Assembly: GCA_047921215.1 (NCBI GenBank)
Contig: JBLRWO010000010.1
Coordinates: 1-64,000 of the forward strand
Origin: RECM01 sp047921215
GTDB lineage: Bacteria; Bacteroidota; Rhodothermia; Balneolales; Cyclonatronaceae
Length of the DNA: 64,000 nucleotides
Direction of reading: 5' to 3'
The translations under genes were made by a program, and so were the position numbers. Within the stretch, counting starts at the first letter, position 1. The number at the start of each line of letters is the position of its first letter. Below, in pieces: positions 60,872 to 64,000 of the stretch. A model generated the notes under the pieces. It was not told the DNA's origin. It saw only the letters and a list, made by a program, of their open reading frames with translations, and made no database searches.

Positions 60872-61105
60872 TTAAATGTTAGTCGCTTCCTTTTTTTCAG
60901 ACTCCTCTTTGGGTCTGTTAACATTGGCCTCCCGCTGATCTTCTCTTTCACCTTTTTCAATTTCTCTGCGGATTTCACTTGAGGCTTTTTTAAATTCGCC
61001 GATACCCTGACCTATACCGCGTGCAAGCTCGGGAATTTTTTTCGCTCCGAACAGAAGCAGAATTAATAATGCCACAATAATCCATTCCATTCCACTTGGA
61101 AACAT
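60872..61105 (-). CDS. tatA: Sec-independent protein translocase TatA/TatE family
   Basis: 77 residues from ATG 61105 (MFPSGMEWIIVALLILLLFGAK). One N-terminal helix, the FGxxKIPELARGIG hinge, an amphipathic helix and a polar Glu/Lys-rich tail are the entire family architecture. Longer start codons upstream add residues that have no place before the membrane helix. Forms the pore of Tat export for folded proteins; tatC is not in the window. Confidence 0.94.
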   Translation of the reverse strand: MFPSGMEWIIVALLILLLFGAKKIPELARGIGQGIGEFKKASSEIRREIEKGEREDQREANVNRPKEESEKKEATNI

Positions 61106-61306
61106 AACAGATCCTTTCTGATACAATTTTGAAGCCTTGTTCCTGGTTACCACCCAAAGATAGTAAACTTTGGAGACAGGCGTTAACAGTCACATAATTT
61201 ATTTATAAAACTGTTCGTTAGGCACTTGAATTTGTCAATAAGATTCGTTTATTAGCCGAAGAATACTACATAATTTTCTCTATAATAAAAATAAAGGTTT
61301 AACACT

Positions 61307-61552
61307 ATGATATGGACCGTTGAACTCGCAGCAACACTTGAAGAAGCACCCTGGCCTGCAACTAGGCTGGAATTAATAGAGTGGGCTGAGCGTAATGGTT
61401 GTCCCCAGCAGGTCATTGATAATCTTCATGAACTCGATGAGGAAGATGATACACCTTACGAAAATATTGAAGAAATATGGCCTGATTATATAATGAAAGA
61501 AGATTTCTTTCATGGTGAAGAAGACGACGGTTTCGATTACGACGACGTGTGA
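61307..61552 (+). CDS. DUF2795 small acidic protein
   Basis: 81 residues. The core PATRLELIEWAERNGCPQQVIDNLHELDEEDDTPYENIEEIWPDY is a DUF2795-type domain (short three-helix unit with R-x-E-L-I-x-x-A). The C-terminus is very acidic (HGEEDDGFDYDDV). DUF2795 proteins have no known biochemical function. It is flanked by a hairpin at 61584-61619 before the BamA-type gene. Confidence 0.82.
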   Translation: MIWTVELAATLEEAPWPATRLELIEWAERNGCPQQVIDNLHELDEEDDTPYENIEEIWPDYIMKEDFFHGEEDDGFDYDDV

Positions 61553-61583
61553 TTTACATAATATCGGCTCTGTTTTTTTGATT

Positions 61584-61619
61584 GAGACGGTTGTGTGATT
61601 AATTTCGCACAACCGTTTC
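61584..61619 (+). terminator. Hairpin after the DUF2795 gene
   Basis: ACGGTTGTG (61587-61595) pairs with CACAACCGT (61608-61616), and the stem extends by GAG/TTC with one wobble pair. It is followed by TTCACTTTATATAT, a weak T-tract. Lies just before the GTG start of the BamA-like gene, so partial readthrough is possible. Confidence 0.55.
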
Positions 61620-61631
61620 ACTTTATATATC

Positions 61632-63965
61632 GTGATTCATAACCTGTTTTATACCAACACAAATTTCCTGCTCGCATGCTTAATTATAGTGATTACGGTC
61701 GCTCCGGGAGAACTTGTCTTTGCCCAGGGGGTATCCGATCATGAAGGCAAACTTATCCGTACAGTCGAATTCAGGGGTAATCGTGCCATAAGCAACGGTG
61801 TGCTCGGTACCGTAGCCCGAACACAGACCAACCGGGAGGTTTTTGGCATACCCGGTGCTACGCTGTGGCTGGGCCTGTACAGGATAACCAGCCGCCTTGG
61901 GGAACCCCCCTCCCTTCTCGATACTAACGTTCTTGCACGCGATGTGGAACGCATTGAGACGTTTTATCAGTCACAGGGATATCGCAATGCAAAGGTTGAA
62001 ACCACAGTACTCGAAATCAGAAAGGACCGCCTTAAGGTTACATTCATCATCGATGAAGGCGAAGCTTCGGTTATCCGGACCCTGGTTTACAGTGGTATGC
62101 CTGAGTTTGATGATCCCCGCATTAGTGAACGCTTCTACCGACGAAGCAGCCTGCTTCGGGAGCAGCTCGATGATTCGACATTTATTGTTAACCGGCAATT
62201 CAGATTTGAACAGCTGAGTAATGAACGAAACCGGATTATAGAACTGCTGAGAAACAACGGTTACGCATCGGTGCAACGCGATTCCATAATATCTTTTGTA
62301 AGACCTGACAGTACGGATCCGCTACAGCTTGATGTGTTGTACAGAATCAATCCCGGAAAAACGTATAATTTCGGGAATCTCCGTATGAATCTGGATGCAA
62401 GTGGTGGCAGCAGATCACCAGCGTTGAGGGATACAGTGAAAGGCCAGCCCTTCAGCAATCCGGGTTATACCATCTACATCTCAAGGGAGGAGGAAACCCG
62501 CACCCGGGCTGACCTGCTGCTGGAAAGACTCCTGTTTAAACCGGGTGATCAGTTTGATAATTCTCTCTATACAGCAACTATTAACCAGCTGCAAAACCTG
62601 AATATGCTCACAGTAAGGCAATTCAGTCTCAGCGCAGAGGGCGGACTCCCCGATTATTCATCTCCCGCCATACCTGTTTTTATAGATATGCAGACGCTGC
62701 CCCGGCAGCAGATACGTACTGAACTTTTCGGGATGCAGCGCCTGGGTCTTGGTGCCGGTGCCGGAATCAGATACACTAACAACAACCTGTTCAGGGGTGC
62801 TGAAATGATCGATATCGGGCTAAAGAGCAGCTTTGAATATGTTACCAGAGCCAATATCCGGGGTTTCGACAATCCGCTCCTCAGAAGTTTTGAGGGAAAT
62901 ATTGAGTACAGTGTGCCGCGGTTTCAAGTACCATTCCGTGCATTTAACAACCGTCCCTTTTTTCTGAATCCGCGTACCAGCTACCGGTTCAGTGCCGCAC
63001 GTATCAATCAGATAAATTTTGATATTAATTCCAACTTCAGAATCAATGTTAACTTCCAGACCAATCACAGCCCCACCACCCTGAGTTCCCTTGACCTGAT
63101 CGAACTCGACTGGCTGGATGCATCTGCCACAGCACCGTTTCTTGAAGATCTGAATCTGAGGCTGACGGAAGGTGATATCGATACCCTGCAGTTCCAGAGA
63201 ATTCTTGAGGATTTCAGGCCGCAGTTTAACTCTACCCTGCGCTACACACTAAGGGAGACCAATACCAATATTATACGACGGGACGAGGGATACTATGCGG
63301 AGGCAAGTATTGAACTCGGTGGTAATCTTCCCTATCTGATTGAACGTTACGGGGTGAATCCGGATACGCTAACAGGATCTATTCCTTCGGTTGCGGGTGC
63401 GAGGCTAACCTACAGCCGATATGTTAAGGGATCTGCTGATTACCGGCGGTATGTACCGGTTGGCCGGAATACCGTACTTGCATACCGTGCCTTTATGGGC
63501 CTTGCCTACCCTTACGGCGAAACCAGGCAAATTCCACTAAACCGGCGTTTTTTTGCAGGTGGAAGCAACGATATACGTGGATGGCCACCGTTGCGGCTTG
63601 GTCCCGGGAAACTGGATCAAAGCGAGGTATCAATCAACGGCGGTGACATAAAACTCTCAGGTAATCTGGAAATCAGACAGATGCTGCTCAGAAATTTCCT
63701 GTCAACAAACTGGGGCCTTGCCCTGTTCTCCGATTTCGGGAATATTTGGTACGGACCAAGGTCCGATTTCAGTGAGGGTAAATTCAAATTTGATCAGTTC
63801 TTTAACGAAATTGCCGTTGGCGGTGGCCTGGGCCTACGACTCGACTGGGAATTTGTTGTTTTTCGCATTGACCTGGCATACCGCATTCACGATCTTCAGG
63901 ATGGATGGTTTCAATCAGGTTTCAACGATTTCTTTATTCACTTCGGTCTGGGTCACTCCTTTTGA
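61632..63965 (+). CDS. BamA/TamA-family outer-membrane assembly protein
   Basis: 777 residues. GTG start then a signal helix (about 10-32, ending ELVFAQ), POTRA-type segments (LIRTVEFRGNRAISNGVLGTVART from about 41, then IETFYQSQGYRNAKVETTVLEIR and a third near 200-310), and a C-terminal beta-barrel containing RFFAGGSNDIRGWPPLRLGPG near 637, which is the BamA/TamA strand/loop with the Arg-Gly-Trp signature (usually RGF). The end FNDFFIHFGLGHSF has a terminal aromatic. POTRA count and length suggest TamA-like rather than full BamA. Promotes barrel insertion or lipid transport in the outer membrane. Confidence 0.88.
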   Translation: MIHNLFYTNTNFLLACLIIVITVAPGELVFAQGVSDHEGKLIRTVEFRGNRAISNGVLGTVARTQTNREVFGIPGATLWLGLYRITSRLGEPPSLLDTNVLARDVERIETFYQSQGYRNAKVETTVLEIRKDRLKVTFIIDEGEASVIRTLVYSGMPEFDDPRISERFYRRSSLLREQLDDSTFIVNRQFRFEQLSNERNRIIELLRNNGYASVQRDSIISFVRPDSTDPLQLDVLYRINPGKTYNFGNLRMNLDASGGSRSPALRDTVKGQPFSNPGYTIYISREEETRTRADLLLERLLFKPGDQFDNSLYTATINQLQNLNMLTVRQFSLSAEGGLPDYSSPAIPVFIDMQTLPRQQIRTELFGMQRLGLGAGAGIRYTNNNLFRGAEMIDIGLKSSFEYVTRANIRGFDNPLLRSFEGNIEYSVPRFQVPFRAFNNRPFFLNPRTSYRFSAARINQINFDINSNFRINVNFQTNHSPTTLSSLDLIELDWLDASATAPFLEDLNLRLTEGDIDTLQFQRILEDFRPQFNSTLRYTLRETNTNIIRRDEGYYAEASIELGGNLPYLIERYGVNPDTLTGSIPSVAGARLTYSRYVKGSADYRRYVPVGRNTVLAYRAFMGLAYPYGETRQIPLNRRFFAGGSNDIRGWPPLRLGPGKLDQSEVSINGGDIKLSGNLEIRQMLLRNFLSTNWGLALFSDFGNIWYGPRSDFSEGKFKFDQFFNEIAVGGGLGLRLDWEFVVFRIDLAYRIHDLQDGWFQSGFNDFFIHFGLGHSF

Positions 63966-64000
63966 TCACCTAATTTATTAATTATCAATCATGTTCAATT

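Noticed and set aside
61154..61306. Promoter candidates between tatA and the DUF2795 gene
   Set aside because: Several AT-rich near-matches exist (for example TTTATT with TAATTT), but none has a convincing -35 box; not listed.
1..64000. CRISPR arrays, prophage, insertion sequences, integrons or defence islands
   Set aside because: No regularly spaced repeats, transposase, integrase, restriction or toxin-antitoxin genes were recognised on either strand.

Overview
The window looks like chromosome from a Balneolota/Rhodothermota-type bacterium (the Bacteroidota-Chlorobi side of the tree). The assignment is inferred from gene content: bacillithiol synthesis (bshC), PorV/PorQ-like barrels beside a protein with a FlgD-like sorting domain, an archaeal-type psd-pssA pair, a family 4 uracil-DNA glycosylase, a complex I block and a DUF3524 queuosine mannosyltransferase. 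No phage, insertion sequence, CRISPR array or plasmid gene was seen. Coding density is high and most genes are core metabolism or envelope.

Layout. 1-8268 (minus strand): a complete trp operon, trpE-trpS-trpG-trpD-trpC-trpF-trpB-trpA, with trpA cut by the window edge. It is preceded by a promoter, a 17-residue leader peptide with three consecutive Trp codons and a terminator/antiterminator pair, i.e. a ribosome-mediated attenuator. 8410-14078 (plus): an envelope operon of a lipoprotein, a beta-propeller protein with a C-terminal sorting-like domain, two PorV-like barrels and a glycosyltransferase. 14138-20896 (minus): pssA, psd, rseP, dxr, a histone-deacetylase relic, pgeF, aroE and an SRPBCC protein. 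21033-25125 (plus): an outer-membrane protein and an MMPL-type RND transporter. 25034-29177 (minus): tmk, a PspC protein, 5-formyl-THF cyclo-ligase, bshC and a bifunctional-nuclease family protein. 29346-36758 (plus): nuoA to nuoH with promoter and terminator. 36975-40620 (plus): mtaB, UDG, dnaB. 40609-46938 (minus): a queuosine mannosyltransferase, tRNA-Ser(GGA), a TonB-like protein, an acyltransferase, accC, a catalytically degenerate esterase-fold protein and phytoene synthase. 47085-51453 (plus): a LacI regulator with purC, then a patatin-barrel protein. 51542-64000: YajQ, a membrane hydrolase, a small histidine-triad protein, an ECF sigma factor, a cobalamin-binding protein with a CheY-like receiver, then ppx/gppA, prmA, an M28 peptidase, an SDR, gatA, tatA, a DUF2795 protein and a BamA/TamA-family barrel.

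The best observations are the trp attenuator (every element is readable in the sequence, and it also controls trpS), a set of promoters with TTGAnn-N17-TAnnnT architecture of which two give essentially leaderless transcripts, and several conserved folds that have lost key residues: the UDG without three of four iron-sulfur cysteines, the esterase without its nucleophile and histidine, the deacetylase without its catalytic core, and the CarH-like protein with an altered cap motif. I did not find a clearly new multi-gene defence or mobile system.
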